NCBI RefSeq assembly: GCF_043641665.1
Contig: NC_092184.1
Coordinates: forward strand, 23,684,608 to 23,748,607
DNA from: Enoplosus armatus
Lineage: Eukaryota; Chordata; Actinopteri; Centrarchiformes; Enoplosidae
Reading direction: 5' to 3'
Length of the DNA: 64,000 nt
Shown here in pieces: positions 43,783 to 57,500 of this stretch. A program made the translations under genes and the position numbers. A model generated the notes under the pieces. The model was not told where the DNA came from. It was given only the letters and a program-made list of their open reading frames with translations, and made no database searches. Each line of letters begins with the position of its first letter. Positions within the stretch are counted from its first letter, which is position 1.

Positions 43783-45266
43783 ATGGCCCCCTCGGCTCGG
43801 CCCAGCAACACCGGACTGGATATGGAGGAAGATGAGTCCGACTACGGGATTCAGAGAGCGGACAGGAAGGTACCCGCAGCGGGGCTGTTGGGGGGATAAC
43901 AGGCACTCCTGGCGGTGACGCACTTGTCAAACTGCGGAGCTGTATGCCGAGAATGTTTAGCTGAAGAGAAAAATATTGATTGTATCAGGTAACCACTAAG
44001 TTTGTGTCTCTGACCGATGTGTGATCTCTGTGTCCCCGCAGACCAGGAAACCTCTGGTGGAGAAGAAGCGGCGAGCTCGCATCAACGAGAGTTTGCAGGA
44101 GCTGCGGACTCTGCTGGCAGATACTGACGTGAGTACCTCAGCTCACCTGTCCCCGTGGTAGGCCTGCACACACAGGCAGATTCAGGTTCTGACGGAGCTC
44201 TACTGGTTGTTTCCTCAGTTTCATTCCAAGATGGAGAACGCAGAGGTGTTGGAGATGACGGTGAAGAAGGTGGAGGACGTGCTAAAGAACCGAACCCAAG
44301 GTCAGCACAACTTACACTCTGTTCATGACTACAGACCTTTTAAATATCTTCAGACCAGATCAGTATGCGACCAAACAGGTGGAATGAGCTCTAAATCCCA
44401 GCTGATGTCCACTCTGATGTATTATGACGCTGATATCACAAAAAAATAGTTCCTAACGTTACAATTGAGAACATTTCCCCTTTGGATAAGTTGACAAAAG
44501 GATTGAGGGATGCTGTTGATGTGTTTGTATACTGGAAGTTCAACCTGTAATTTGGAGCAGTAGTTCCCAACCTCAGGACCCCCCCCCACATGAGGCGTAC
44601 AAGATAAATGTCAGGGGTCACGAGGCGTTTAACAGAAGAGGAAAGCAGGGAAAATTTAGATTTAGGGGTAAAAATCATTCTGATTCTCACCTGGATAACC
44701 AGGAAATTATTTGAGAAATGCCGGCTGGGACTGCTAGCGGTCCAACTGCAATAAGGAAAAGTCATTTCAAAGTCTGTCTCTCTCCTTCCACAGAGACAGA
44801 CGCACTCAACCGAGAAGCCAGCGAGAGGTTTGCGGCCGGCTACATCCAGTGCATGCACGAGGTCCACATGTTTGTGTCCAGCTGTCCTGGGATAGATGCG
44901 ACGGTGGCAGCGGAGCTCCTCAACCATCTGCTGGAGTGTATGCCCCTGAACGAGGACCACCTCCAGGACGTGCTGATGGATCTAATCACTGACACTTCTG
45001 GGAGTAACGGCAGCACTTGGCACGGAGGAGGCGGAGGCGAAGGGCTCTGCGAGACTCTGGCTTCTCCTGGAGGAAGGAGTCTCTCCAGCGGCTCGTCCTC
45101 GGCCCTCTCCCCGGCCCCCTCCACCACGTCCAGCGAGGACCTGTGCTCCGACCTGGACGAGACCGACAGTGAGCACAACCAGAGCTCCACTGAGGGCTTG
45201 GAGAACAGGGAGGCCCTGAGCGTGCCCACCATGACCTACCCTCGGTCTATGTGGAGACCCTGGTAG
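43783..45266 (+). CDS. hes6: Hes6 transcription cofactor
   Basis: Four exons: 43783-43869, 44042-44128, 44219-44300 and 44794-45266; 729 bp, 242 residues. Begins MAPSARPSNTG; the bHLH has RKPLVEKKRRARINESLQEL with the shortened loop typical of Hes6 (ADTDFHSKMENAEVLEMTV). The Orange domain reads ASERFAAGYIQCMHEVH and IDATVAAELLNHLLE, almost as in human HES6. A Ser-rich acidic stretch (SSEDLCSDLDE) precedes the final WRPW. HES6 dimerises with other Hes proteins, relieves HES1 repression and promotes neuronal and muscle differentiation; in fish it works with her1/her7 in the segmentation clock under FGF control. It follows the her8-like gene in tandem and faces per2, as HES6 neighbours PER2 in human. 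AATAAA at 46074-46079 is the likely poly(A) signal. Confidence 0.95.
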
Positions 45267-46808
45267 GGGTCTGGGGTTTGGATGGGATGCAGTTGGGACA
45301 TGTTGAAGCAGGGTTTGTGGGCTTTCTTTGAAGATGTGACACTGGGCCTCTCACTGGAACGGACATTTCCAACCTACTCCACATCAACACTTTGCGAACA
45401 GCCATTTTTGGTGGTGTACCTTACGTTTCTGCAGATAACTGGCCGCACGCATGGATTCAATAATCAGATCTGTTTCTTTAAGACCCAGAGAGACCAGTCT
45501 GTCCACTGACAACAGCCTTTTTGTGGAGTCCACAGCCTTTCCTTGGCATTCTGGGAAATGTAGGAAATCACTGAAGTAGAAGTTGAAGGAACAACATTTC
45601 ATCAGCAAAACACCCCTGAAGTTCTTTGGATATCACCGACAAATTGAGTGTTACAGGGTGGAGTTTTCCTTTATCTCATTAGAAAGCCCCTGCAGCTCGG
45701 GGCCTCCTGAAAGTACTCCCCCCTTTTCCTTTTCAGGAGTGACTCCCTGGCTTCGAGTCCTCTGTTGTGACTTTGCGTTACACCTGGAGAAAGATGAAAC
45801 CTTTCCTCTCGGCATTCACTTAAAACCCAACAAAGGACAGACGAGGAACAGCTCACGCTCGCCCTGTTTTGTGTCAATAACTCTGTGTATATAGGATCTG
45901 TATGTGGAGAAAAGCTCTTTTAGAAACCGAGAAGTTTGGCAATGATTAATATAAATATTTCTATTGTATTTCATAAAGGCCTGTAGTTTATTGGACCAGT
46001 AGCCTCCTTCAGAACGACCACTTTATGTTGTAACAGTGTTTTAGAAATGCAAGTAAAATGTCTGAATTTGCTAAATAAAATAATGGAAGTCTACAGCTGT
46101 TGTCTGACTTGACTCAATGTATTATAACTTAAAGAAAAAAAACATGGGTGAAAGGGATTTGTGAGATCAAAAGCATTGTCAGGGAATGTTTAATTTATTG
46201 TTGAAAAATGACTTTTTTCACTGCCGTTATCTTAAAGGACGCCAGGTTCATTTGTGATCGAGGCCAATAAGCTGTTAAGAGACTGAAGTTTGATTGCATA
46301 AAGAAAAAGAAAGCAGTTGTTTCTCTGCTAACCATCAATAAATGGCCTTTGGTGCCACAGGCTGAAAGTAACCATTAAAACAGAGAATCACCGGTATGCT
46401 CTCCTCTTCCTATGAACACCTCCGTCCCTCCTCACCACCAGGACGTGAGAGAGTCGCACCTCTGCCAGCGTCTCCACTCGCACCTCAGATACAATGAGCA
46501 CATTAACAGGGGGCTGTTAGATCCTGTCTGGACGGTCTGGACCGGCCATCAACCTACAGGACATGCTCCCTCAGCTCACTGGAGAAGATCACTGTCTGTT
46601 GTCAGATGATGTTGGAGTCTTGTAGGCATAATTAACTAAGCCGGGAGGAGGAGGAGGAGGAGGAGGAGGAGGTGGTGGGTGTTCACAGACTGGACCTGGG
46701 TGTGAACGTTGGAGGAGACACGGTGATCAAAGCAGCGACCATTTGACAAAAGAGCGTCAAAAGACACCAAGGACCAAGGATACAAGCCGGCTCAGAGTCT
46801 TCAAAGGG

Positions 46809-46811
<3 letters not shown>

Positions 46812-46858
<47 letters not shown>
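46812..46858. repeat. (CA)n microsatellite
   Basis: About 23 uninterrupted CA units downstream of hes6. Confidence 0.95.
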
Positions 46859-46861
<3 letters not shown>

Positions 46862-46942
46862 GTCTTTCAGCATGCAGCCGATTTACTGTTGAGTTTAGTC
46901 TTCAACAACTCACATTTTAAACTTTTTGATTGTAAAATATTA

Positions 46943-47240
46943 AAGGACAAGCGAGACATTTTGGGAAGCGTGTTCATTCGCTGTTCATCTTGTTGAGAGA
47001 TGAGAAGATCCACATGTAGCCTACTTTCATATCTGTCCTATTATAATGATTTAGCCAACAGCTGGTTAGCTTAGCATAAAGGTTGGAAACAGGGGGGAAA
47101 CGGCTAGCCCGGCTCAGTCCACCTACCAGCACCTCTACAGCTATTGTTTAATCTGTACAAAACCTGAGATATAACGTGTCAATCAATGAGCATTAGCGCT
47201 TAGTGCTAAGCTAACCATCTGCTAGCTGTAGCTTTAAGCA
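46943..47240. mobile_element. Interspersed MITE-like repeat, copy 2
   Basis: Starts with AAGCGAGACATTTTGGGAAG and GAGAGATGAGAAGATCC, which is the inverted form of the right end of copy 1 (8714-9020), then GTTAGCTTAGCATAAAGG, GGAAACAGGGGGAAACGGCT and CTACCAGCACCTCTACAGCT. Truncated on its right side. Confidence 0.65.
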
Positions 47241-48364
47241 CATTTCACCAGCAGTTCCTAGTTTAACATCCACATGGAACAATTACGTCTTCGGTCATCC
47301 TATTTTCGGCCTTTAATGCTTAGTCCCTGAAGACACCAGTATTTGTAGTTCTGGACCGCTGTGTAATTTGAAACCCTATGGTGTGTCTGTTTGGGTATAT
47401 GAAAGGAAGCAGGTGGGTGAATGGGTGTGGATGCTGACTTCAAGGACCCTCAGCCAAATTAAATTACTGTCACAGCCCAAATATGTCTGGTTAAAGCAAC
47501 ACAACACTGAACTGGAACCTGGAATAAAGCCTTTAAAGGATGAAGCCAAAATGTAACTGCTGGAAATTCATTGTTTTATTATTGGAAATAAGGCAAAACT
47601 GTTTGGATATTATATGAAATTGTTTGTTTTGGGTAGGACACATGTAGACACAAACCTCCATCAAACCCCTGCATGTCACCACAATCTGCTCGCTGAAAAC
47701 GAAAGATGAGCCGAGCACGTTAGCAGATTTAGTGGGAGGAAAAGGCAAATCAGACAGGAGGGAGGGAATCAGCTGTGGGCTTGTGACTGTGCATATGAAT
47801 TCTGAGGTTAAAGGTCGGTGCAGTGCGACAGTGGGCGTGAGAGCGATTCAACGGCGGAGGCAAGCATATGGCCCCGTAACAGATCCCCCGGGGGAGCCCT
47901 GACATCCCGGGGTGCCTCTCAATTGTCTTTGACTTTGAGAGAACAACCGGCAGCAGCATGCAGGACACAATACACTGGAGCACACTCAGCAGTTTCATCT
48001 GACTTCTTTGGCATGACATAGATCTAAAAGAAAAGAACGATTCATTCATCAGTACAACCAAGTCTTCTGTGTGAGTCTGGAGTACCCCCTTAACTGCATC
48101 CAAGAAAAAGGAGCTCCTCCCATAGAAAGACTCATCACTGTATTATCAAGTATAACAGTTGATATGCCTTTATCAATCCTCTCATATTTACCAGTACACA
48201 TGGTGAGATGTGCAGAAGGCCAGTCATTATGTTAAATCATGTTTTGACTTAGTTAGGCTGCTTAATCAGGCATTATATCTACATTACATCTGCTCAGGTT
48301 AAACTACCTGTAGCTGCCCCCACCAGCTTGATGGCCCACTCAGTAGCCCGGCCACCATCTGTTT

Positions 48365-48660
48365 ATTTATAGAGCCGCGACGACTAATCGATTAGTCGAT
48401 CGAAAGGAGATTTAGATAATTATTTCAATTTGAAACTACTTTGATTTATTGCTTTTTATTTTCCAAGAAAAAATGCTAAAGGTTTGATGGTTCCAGCTTC
48501 TCAAATATGAGAATTTGCTTGTTTTACATTCTGGTAAATTAAATATCTTTTTGGTTGGACAAGACATCCAAAGACGGGGTTCTAAGATATTGTGATCGGA
48601 ATTTTTCAGTGTTTTCTGACATTTTATAAACCAGGCGAAAATAATTGTTAGTTGCAGCCA
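48365..48660 (-). mobile_element. Dispersed teleost repeat (family D)
   Basis: Contains CGACTAATCGATTAGTCGAT, TTCTCAAATATGAGAATTTG, GGACAAGACATCC, TTTTCTGACATTTTATAAAC, and ends AATAATTGTTAGTTGCAGCC. The reverse complement begins with the familiar GGCTGCAACTAACAATTATT of a widespread percomorph repeat, so it is given as minus. Confidence 0.6.
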
Positions 48661-49580
48661 AATTTACCCACTTGTCTTACAAGTAGCCACACATGGGCAG
48701 CCCCTCTGGTATCAGAAACCTTCTCACACGATTCCTTTGAGCTAAAACAAAGTGTTTCATTTCATTCATGAAGTTGTGTGCAGGTCCACAGGGTCATCAG
48801 GTGGGCTTCCTCTCAATAACTGGTACGTATAACCCAATACTGCATACGTGTGCAGAAAAAAGTGCAAAGGCAACAGTTCCCTTATTTCACTTTCATTTTC
48901 CCATCATCATTTCTTTCTTCTTCCAGTGATGTGTGTCCTTCATGTGTCGAGCAAGAAAACACGTCACCCGAGTCACACAGGTTTGTATTTCTGTAGTTTT
49001 ATTATAACATTGTCTCCATGTCTCAAACAATACATCTTCTTACCTACAAAAATGCACAGAACTGTGCTAGTTTAACATATCAGACTCATACAGGTGCAAT
49101 GAAACAAATGTACATGACCGTACACAACATCATGTGTACGCGTTAACAGATCAGGGGGCTTCCAACAAGCCCACCTGTGTGTAATTCATTTAAAACACTC
49201 TGCATGTGAGGCCTCATGAGAAAGGTAAGGCTAAAAACAGAACAGTTATCCACATGAATAACGACACTCTCGCATTCTTAATGGTTTATACACAGATGGG
49301 CGTTGGAGGCCCCCCCCCCCGTCCTCGAGATATTTTGCACAGAAAAGAGACAAAAGACAGAGATAGACTGTAGTCGCTAAAGGTGGTGACAGGCTTCGCC
49401 CTCTCTGTGCAGTCGTTCATCCATTCATGGAGGGAGAAAGCCGACAGAAGGAGTCCACAAAGACTCTGCACAAGCCCGTCACTCACCGGAATCACTCAAG
49501 TATCTGACCGCTCTGTCCGTTGTGCTTTGCCCACATGCATACAACACGCTATGTTCCGCTTACAGTAACATGACCTGGGA

Positions 49581-51434
49581 TTTATTTAGAGGTAGAGTCC
49601 GTCCCCGATGACACTCAAAAGCTCTCACCTTCATCAAACAAAACACGCAAAAGAAAAAAAAGAAAAAATAGAAAAATAGAATAACAAAAAAAAAAAAAAG
49701 ACATGAAAACAAACTAAGACAGTGAGATGCTCTTGGTCCAGTCTGTGTTACATTCACAAGCCCTGGCGGTTTCTCTGTAGTAGCACCAGAGTTGTTCCCA
49801 GTTCCCAGTTTACCTCGACTACTCGGAGTTAATACTTCATGTTAGATGGCGCGGGGGCCTACGCGGCTGCTGATGCACGTATGTCACCGCTTCCTGTGTA
49901 ACCCGGGTTTCTACAGAAGGTTACAGAGGCAACGTGGTCCCCTTATCTGCTACAATTGTAATGCTGTTTTCCCACCGTAATCTACGTTTCCGTGCTCATC
50001 ATCGACGTCTGTTGAGAGCACGGTATCCTACAACGCTCTGACCAACACCTTACAAATGACTCAAGGGTCTGTCCTGCTGCACACATTAAGCTGCTCGGTG
50101 TGGTGAAGCAGCTCAAGAAGGGTGTGTTCCTATTTCGTAATGTGTGAAAAAAAGAGAAAAGGAAATGTCTCCGAAAAGGGTTCAAGTGGAGACAAATGTA
50201 ATTTTGCATAATGTATAAATTCCTAAAATAGCACTGATTTGTTCTAAAAAATGACATTTTGTAGTAGAACGGCACCATATTGAAAAATGAATATGACTCA
50301 ACACGTTTTGCAATATTCTGCAATGTCCATGGACACATCTTTCTCTTAAAAAACGGAAACAACCATCTCTGAACTGCTGCTTTTCATCTGTTAGGTTTTG
50401 TATGTAAGAAAGAATAATAATAAGAATATATTTCAGCAGCTTCTTGATCTGTGATGATGCCGACTTCTTCATAGCACCCGTGCTGTTTTAAGTTCGGCAG
50501 AAACCTACAACACTTCTGGTTATTCTGTGAAATGGACAAGATAGCTCCAGTTTTAAGTTCTCAGAGTAAAGTAACTTTAAATATCCTGTGGAGTTAATTG
50601 TCAACGCTTGTAAACTGTGATTTACTGTCTTTTAGCTGAATGGATTTGGCTTTAGCTTTAAAGAAAAGTCTATTCTAGATACATTACCTGGTAGAAAATA
50701 AATAAGATACTTGGATTAATAGCCTGCACTATTTATCAGATTGTCACTGGAAAGTTATAATCAGCCTACGTGTCCTGGTGTTGGCTGTTGAGTCAGGTTC
50801 TGCCACTGCTGAGTGCCTGGATACGGCAAATACTCAGGTCCGAGGAAAGTAGTGAGATAAAAACTCATCCAAGATACAAAAGTGGGAGTCCCTGCCCTTT
50901 GACCCGGACTACATCATCCACTGAGCACAGCAACTATTCTACATAGTTCCTCATGGGAAAACAAAGGGGATGCTGGGGCTTGATGTGGCAAAACAAGAAA
51001 ACACAAACATAATGTCTGGTAAACAGCTGCTGGGCTGCTTGTTAATGACATTTTAAAATATATATTATATATATACTATTATATATATATCTATAATAAC
51101 TGCTCGTGTTGCTGTAAAGTTCATCCTCGGACGAAGGAGACAGGAACAATTAAATAAAAACATATCTGGGTCCAAAGGTCACTAACCACACGGGCTGGGT
51201 CCAGATCATTTCAGTGAGAGTGTGTGTGTGAGCCGACAGAAGTACCTTTATATGAGGGTCATGCATATAAAGACCCTCACAGAGCATTACTGCCCCCTGT
51301 ATGGGCGCAATAAGAACTGCACTTCAGCAGCAGTCCTCCGCACAACACGCACACACGAGAACACACGAGTGGCACACATCCTCATTTTCACCACAATGGC
51401 AACACAGAGTCCTGCTTGAGTTCATGTTGTTGTG

Positions 51435-51465
<31 letters not shown>

Positions 51466-51529
51466 ATCATGAGGGTCCATGGCTGGTCGAGTGTGTCCCC
51501 CTGCTGGAGGGGTGTGTGTGTGTGTGTGT
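49581..51529 (-). other. per2: Probable per2 3' UTR
   Basis: Minus-strand sequence after the per2 stop codon; a minus-strand AATAAA (TTTATT at 49581-49586) would give a UTR of about 1.95 kb. AT-rich with ATTTA-like and TATATA motifs near 51055-51095. No exon seen. Confidence 0.4.
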
Positions 51530-54500
51530 TCAAGAGCCAACGTTTGGCTGAGACTCTGACTCTGATTGGCTCTGGGCCTTCTGGTTCTCTTCATTCAGCT
51601 CCTCGCCCATCTCGCCCATGTCCATGTGCGGCAGGTCCTCCTCGATGGGGTCTGCAGCTGCATCCTCGCAGTACACACACATCTAAACACACACACACAC
51701 AATGCAGATATTAAATATATGACTGTGGGAACTGTAATATATTAATATATGTGCCGATTTTCATGCAACTACATTTTTTAATTAATTGAAACTAAATTTA
51801 CATCATCATGGGACTGAAACACGAAGCTTGCTGTTAGCTTAGCTTAGCAGAAAGACTGGACACAGAGAGAAACAGCTAGCCTAGCTCTGCCACCTAGCAG
51901 CTCCTCAAAGTGTAAAACCAACAATTTGTGTTTTTCATAGGGGGTTATGTGCCGGAGTATTTCTTGACTGGAAGCAGTGGCTTCCTGGAGTCTCTGCTGT
52001 CAACCTCACCATGACAACAAGACTCAAGGAAGTCACTGCTCCCAACCAAGAAATGGTCCAGCAAAATGTCAATTTTACACTCTGGTTTCGTGTGGATTAA
52101 ACAGATATAATTAGTGAGCTTTAAAGTTGGACTTGCTTTTACAATCTTTAGCTAAGCTAAGCTAAGCTAAGCTAAGCTAAGCAGCTGCTGGCTCTGACTT
52201 CATTTTTAGTGGACAGACTTGGGAGTGGTATTGATCTACTCATCAAACACATATCGACATAATTATTTGAAATTTCTATTTGTGCACAAGGGATAGTCAC
52301 TTTGTGTTTATGACTTGGTGCAGACACCAGTTCTATTAGGATGAGGATGTTTTATGTGACTGTCAATACTTTTAGTTTTGAACATTTACAAGCCAAATGT
52401 TTCCCGCGTTTCAGCAAACTAGATGAGAAAATGTGGAGTTAATGTGGAATGCATCTTAAGACGTTGCTGCAAACCGATTCTAGAGATACACAACGTGAGT
52501 GTGCGGCACTGACCTTCACATTGATTGCAGCAGGTAGACCTCCCCTCCTCATCCAGGGGTGTTCCTCCACTAGCTCTCGCCGCTGGTCTGAGGAGAAGTG
52601 GGGCTGGCTCTTCTGCATCTGCCTCAGCCTCTCCTTGTCTTCTCGCAGAACCTTCTGAATGTCCCTGAGGGTCAGTAAACACACACATTACAGAAGGGCC
52701 TCGAATGTAATTCATTTTTTTGTCATTTGTTGCATAATAGGCCTTTGTTTGAAATTCTGTTTCCCCCTAAAATAAAACCTAATCCCCGTCAGTGACTTAC
52801 CTGGATGGCATTTGATACGTCATCATGACCTTGTCGTCAGCATTGGCCATCAGCAGCCAGAGGGGCTCCTGGAGAACATATTTGATGAAATGCTCTCCGT
52901 CCCCTTGGGTTGAGAGGTTGGCCTGTGATTGGCCATCTTCAGAGCCTTCTTCGCCTCTCGTCTTGGCCTTAGCCTTGGCCTTGGGGTCGTGTTCCAGGGA
53001 GTCAACGCTGCCAAAGTATTTGCTGGTGTTGTTGCTCCCTATACACAATTCAAGAGAGACAGGAGAACAGTCAAAAATAGACTTCAATGCATACTTTTTG
53101 TAGGAAATGTTGAATCTTTATACCAACCAATCAGATACTAGTAATATCATGAAGTAGCATAAATAAAAGTTACGTTTATTCAGTGGTGATAAACGCTTGT
53201 GAAGCCTGGGTGTTCCTCTACTGACCTATTCTGCTGCCAGAAGCTCCACTAGCTGATGTAAGACAGCCTGAGCCCGATCCGGAGCCAGATCCTGAGCCAG
53301 AACCTGACCCTGATCCTGAGCCAGATCCGGAGCCCGATCTGGAGCCCATGGATCCAGAGGTGGCTGATCCGGTGCCGGAGCGGGAGTCCTCCTGCTCCTG
53401 CAGCAGGATGTCCAGCAAGTCGCAAGAAGAGGAGTTACCGTCGCTGTGAGCCCCATCTCCTGGGGACTCCACCTGAGACACAAGGCAGCAAACCATCAGA
53501 GACGAACCCACAAACTACTGTGAAGTGCTGTGACGGGCTTTATGTGGAGGTGCTGCCGTGTAAGAGTTCTGAGGGTAAATCAAAGATATTGGCTCTCTTG
53601 TGCGTCTCACCTGTTGGTGGTGTTCAGTCTTGGCTGCGCCTCCGTTCTTGTCCCCTGCTGCTCCGGCTGCCCCTGATGCTGTACCGTTGCCCAGGCCTCC
53701 AGCAAGGAGCGTGGTGCTGTCCTGCCGTTCCACTGAGCGCTGTCCCTCCTCCATGCTCAGCAGATTGAGCTGCAGAGGCGAGCTGCACCGCGACTCAAAC
53801 AGCGGCGGTGACGTTGCGGGCTCCCTCGCTCCAGAGGCTGGGGTGGAGGAGCGAGATGCCGCCCCCTCTCGGGGCTCCACGGCCAGGGCTTTGGGGGGCT
53901 CGGGGGCTAGGCTGTAAGGGAAGGCCTGAGCAGGATATGGGGCTTGAGCCACAAACTGAGTCTGCACTGGGAAAGAAGGCTGGGCAGCGAAGGGCTGCTG
54001 GGTAGTGTAGGCAGTCTGAGGGGCCTGGAAAGGCTGCTGGGTTGTGTAGGCAGTCTGGGGGGGCTGGAAAGGCTGCTGGGTTGTGAAGGCAGTCTGGGGG
54101 GCCTGGAAAGGCTGCTGGGTAGTGTAAGCAGTCTGAGGGGCCTGGAAAGGTTGCTGGGTTGTGTAGGGGGTCTGAGTGGTTTGGAATGGCTGCTGGGGGG
54201 TAAAGGCAGTCTGCACGGGGAACGGCTGTTGGCTGGTGTAGGGGGTTTGTGTTTGCATGGCATAGGCCGGCTGCGGGGTCTGAAAGGGCTGCTGAGTAGT
54301 GTATGCAGGTTGCGTCTGGGTCTGCTCAGGGAAAAACGTCGGTCTAGGAGCAGCCGCCAGCTGCCCTATCGGACCTAACTGTCCCATTTGGGGGAAGATA
54401 TAATTGGGTAGCACCAGAGCCACCACAGGTGTAACAATGGGTGCAGGAAAGGGAGTGGCAGTAGGTGGGGCTTGGGTGCTCTGCCCCTCTCCAAAGCCTG

Positions 54501-57500
54501 CGGAAAGGGAGGGGTCAGGGTGTGGGGCCTGAGCTGGGGCAGCAGGTCCTGGGGGGTAGAGTGGGTAGGCAGGCACCATGGCTGGGTAGGAGACGTTAAA
54601 AGCTGACAGGGATGCTTCTGACGGGGACCACGAGGTTTGGTTGAGACCCTGGAGAGGGGGCCGGGGTTTGCGGTCTGATACAGCGCTGTCTGACGAATCG
54701 GGATGCTTCATTCGTGGCTTCTTGGACTTCCTGCTGCGGATGCCCTTCTTGGCAGTAGTCTCGGGCCGGGTGGTGCCCTGTTTGGCTGCACCTCGTGGTC
54801 CAGAAGATTCTGAGATCATACATGAGGAAGTCAGAGGGTTGATTGGGTTGAGCTAGGAACTTTTTTTGTTTTGTAGATTTATTGTGATCTAATATTTTTT
54901 TTTAAACATGTTTTTAAAGATAGATAGAGCAAATGAATTCTGATAACCTTTTTCATCTCATGTGGTTACTATTAAACTTTGTGTACCTTCAGCGTTGGCT
55001 GGACCTCTCTGCTTGTGCAGATATGTGAAACAGTCCTTCTGGAAGGTCCTGGCGTTGCGCAGCTCTCGGCAGCGGGTCAGGAAGGCCTGCTCTTCTTTCT
55101 GGGTGTGTGCAGCCAGCACCTGCTTGGTCAGATCCAGCCGCTTGTAGGCCTCCTTCTCCTGGCTGGGCGGAGACACCACGCTGACAGGCAGAGCTGGGGG
55201 CGCAGGGCTCTCTGCCACGTCCTCGATAATCTCTGTAGAACCAATCGGAGCCATAAGCATCAGTCAAACAGAACTTATGGATGAATTCACACCGTACGCC
55301 GTTCCAGGTACGTTTCTGTGTTTGACATCACTTCTATTAAGAAAGAACGGACGCAGACACTCACCAGACTCTGGCTGAGGCTTCTTGTCTCCCACATGGA
55401 CGATGGTGCTGCTGTAGCTGCACTGTGAGGTGATGGACACCACGCTCTCAGCCTTGCTGGGCAGGGTGAGGGGTGCCAGGGGGCCTCCCACCACAGCAGC
55501 TGCTCCAGACGGAGGCTTCTTTGGTGCTTTCATGTTTGACAGGCCTGGCTGGGCATCTAGCATCAAAGGGTCTGGATGGGGAGAGAGAAATGCTCTGTTA
55601 ACTCCATGCCATAGATGACTACAGTCTAATTCCTGAATGCCAAGTGAATGCAGGCATCAATGTAAATGTTTTGACTCAATATCAAGAGAGTGGATCTAAA
55701 ATCCTATATGGTGTGACACGTCTGTGTGTACATACCTGGGTTAGTATCAGGCACTTGCATGCCATCCTCTGAATCCTTCTTGTCATCATCTGAGTTGGAG
55801 GAGGTGGTGTTGGAAGAGAACTGGTACTTCCTCTTCACTGTGATGGGGATGTTACAACTCTCCAGGTACCTGAGAAACAGAAATGGATTTAATCAGAGAG
55901 TGCACGCAACACACACGTGATCTTCTAACCATCATCATTCATCCACACAAAGCCTTACCTGATGACACTGTCGAGGCAGCTGATCTGCTGGTAGGAGTGG
56001 ACAGTCTGGTCTTTGCAGGTGAAATCCTCCATGCTGGCTGCAGTACTGTCTCTGACCTGCTGGGGGGGCGCAGAGTCCTTCAGACGCAGCGCTGGACTCT
56101 TATAAGCTGCCGCTGCTGCAGAGGAAGGGAGGAGAAAATATCAGAAACGCACACCAAGACAGGCAGCTGAACACAAATATAAAACCATCTGCTCCCTTTT
56201 TGTTTGACTTCACTTTGACTGCCACACAAATAACTTCTGATCCTTGTGGCTCATTGCAGTACATAATGTACAGTATTGAACTCACTGTCAGTGGTCTTCC
56301 TCTGCTCAGGTTTGGATAGCGATGGTGAGGGCGACATGGGAGGGGTGCGCAGGCAGACCTGGGAGTCCTGGTTCTTCAGCATGTGGACCCCTTTACAAAT
56401 TTCCTGGAATGTCCTGGGAGGCTTGGCCTTGCCCGTCTCCTCGGCTGTCTTCCCCGTCGTGGCGTTCCCATTGCTCTCGCTGGACGAGCTGATGCTCACC
56501 AGCTGCTCGTGGGAGCCATTGCTGCCATGGCTACCATAACCGCTGGAGCCCATGTTGTGGACCGGCTGAAGAGAGAAAAGGTACAGAAGTTACAGAAACT
56601 GACAAATGCATGTATGAGATGTGTATTTAAGTGGGGGTCTAGTGTGTGCGTGTGTGTATACATACTTGGAGTAGCAGCCTGTGGATCTGTTCACTAATCT
56701 CCTGGATGTCTGAGTCCATGATCTTCCCTCCATGGAAAGCTGGTGCGGCAAAAACATCTTCATTCACAGGACCCCTGAAAAACACAAACGCCACGGTCAT
56801 CTAGCACGTTCAAGGTGAAATACATTTCAACATAACAACAATAACGTTGGATATACTCACATGCGGACTTTGTGCCTGCCAATGACAAAGGAGACCTTGC
56901 GGCTCCAGGGGTTGACGAAGCTGGACCAGCTGGTGTCGATGGTGATGTACTCGCCGTTTCTCGTACAGAAACGGGTCGAGGAGTGATCGGACGGCTGACC
57001 AGCGTACTGCAGAACTGTTGGCAACAGAACGTAGAGTGTGTGTGAGAGACAGAAAGCTGGGCGACATAAAGGGTTTCTACATTTCTAAACTGTGGATGTA
57101 AAAATATCCTTTCAGCACTGATACTGTGCTGATCCGTTAAGAGAATCAAGTGAATGAAGGGGGGGCTCCCTTACTTTTGCGATGCACAGCCAGCATCGAG
57201 GGTCGGTCACTTGGGTGCAGATTGAGTAGCACAGGGGTCCCGATCAGGTCCTGAGGGAGGTAACCCAACAGAGGAACAGCCCTGATGGAGACACAACAAC
57301 AACAATGTGTTAAAGAACTGCTCAAAAGAGTCCTGCAGTGGTTCCACAACATCTCCTGAACCTCAGGTCCTCTATATACGCCACAAAGACAAACTCACCT
57401 CTCATCCACATCCTGGAACACACAGTTAGGTGTGTGTGTGGTGGTGAAGATACGCTTGTCAGGAGGGATTCTGGGTGCTGTGGAGAGAGAAGATATAGAA

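Larger units (their letters stand above)
46080..49580. other. Intergenic between hes6 and per2 3' ends
   Basis: No gene. Contains (GGA)n at about 46646-46672, (CA)n at 46812-46858, a MITE-like copy at 46943-47240 and a dispersed repeat at 48365-48660. The open frames at 47750-48103 (minus) and 47818-48021 (plus) have no recognisable features. Confidence 0.5.

Noticed and set aside
44436..44960. 174-codon frame antisense to hes6
   Set aside because: Shadow of the hes6 exon and intron on the opposite strand; no independent signature.
51301..51714. 137-codon plus-strand frame at the per2 3' end
   Set aside because: Driven by TG repeats and antisense to the last per2 exon.
53980..54320. CRISPR-like array appearance of regularly spaced repeats
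   Set aside because: The spacing is a coding 39-bp tandem repeat inside a vertebrate per2 exon, without unique spacers.
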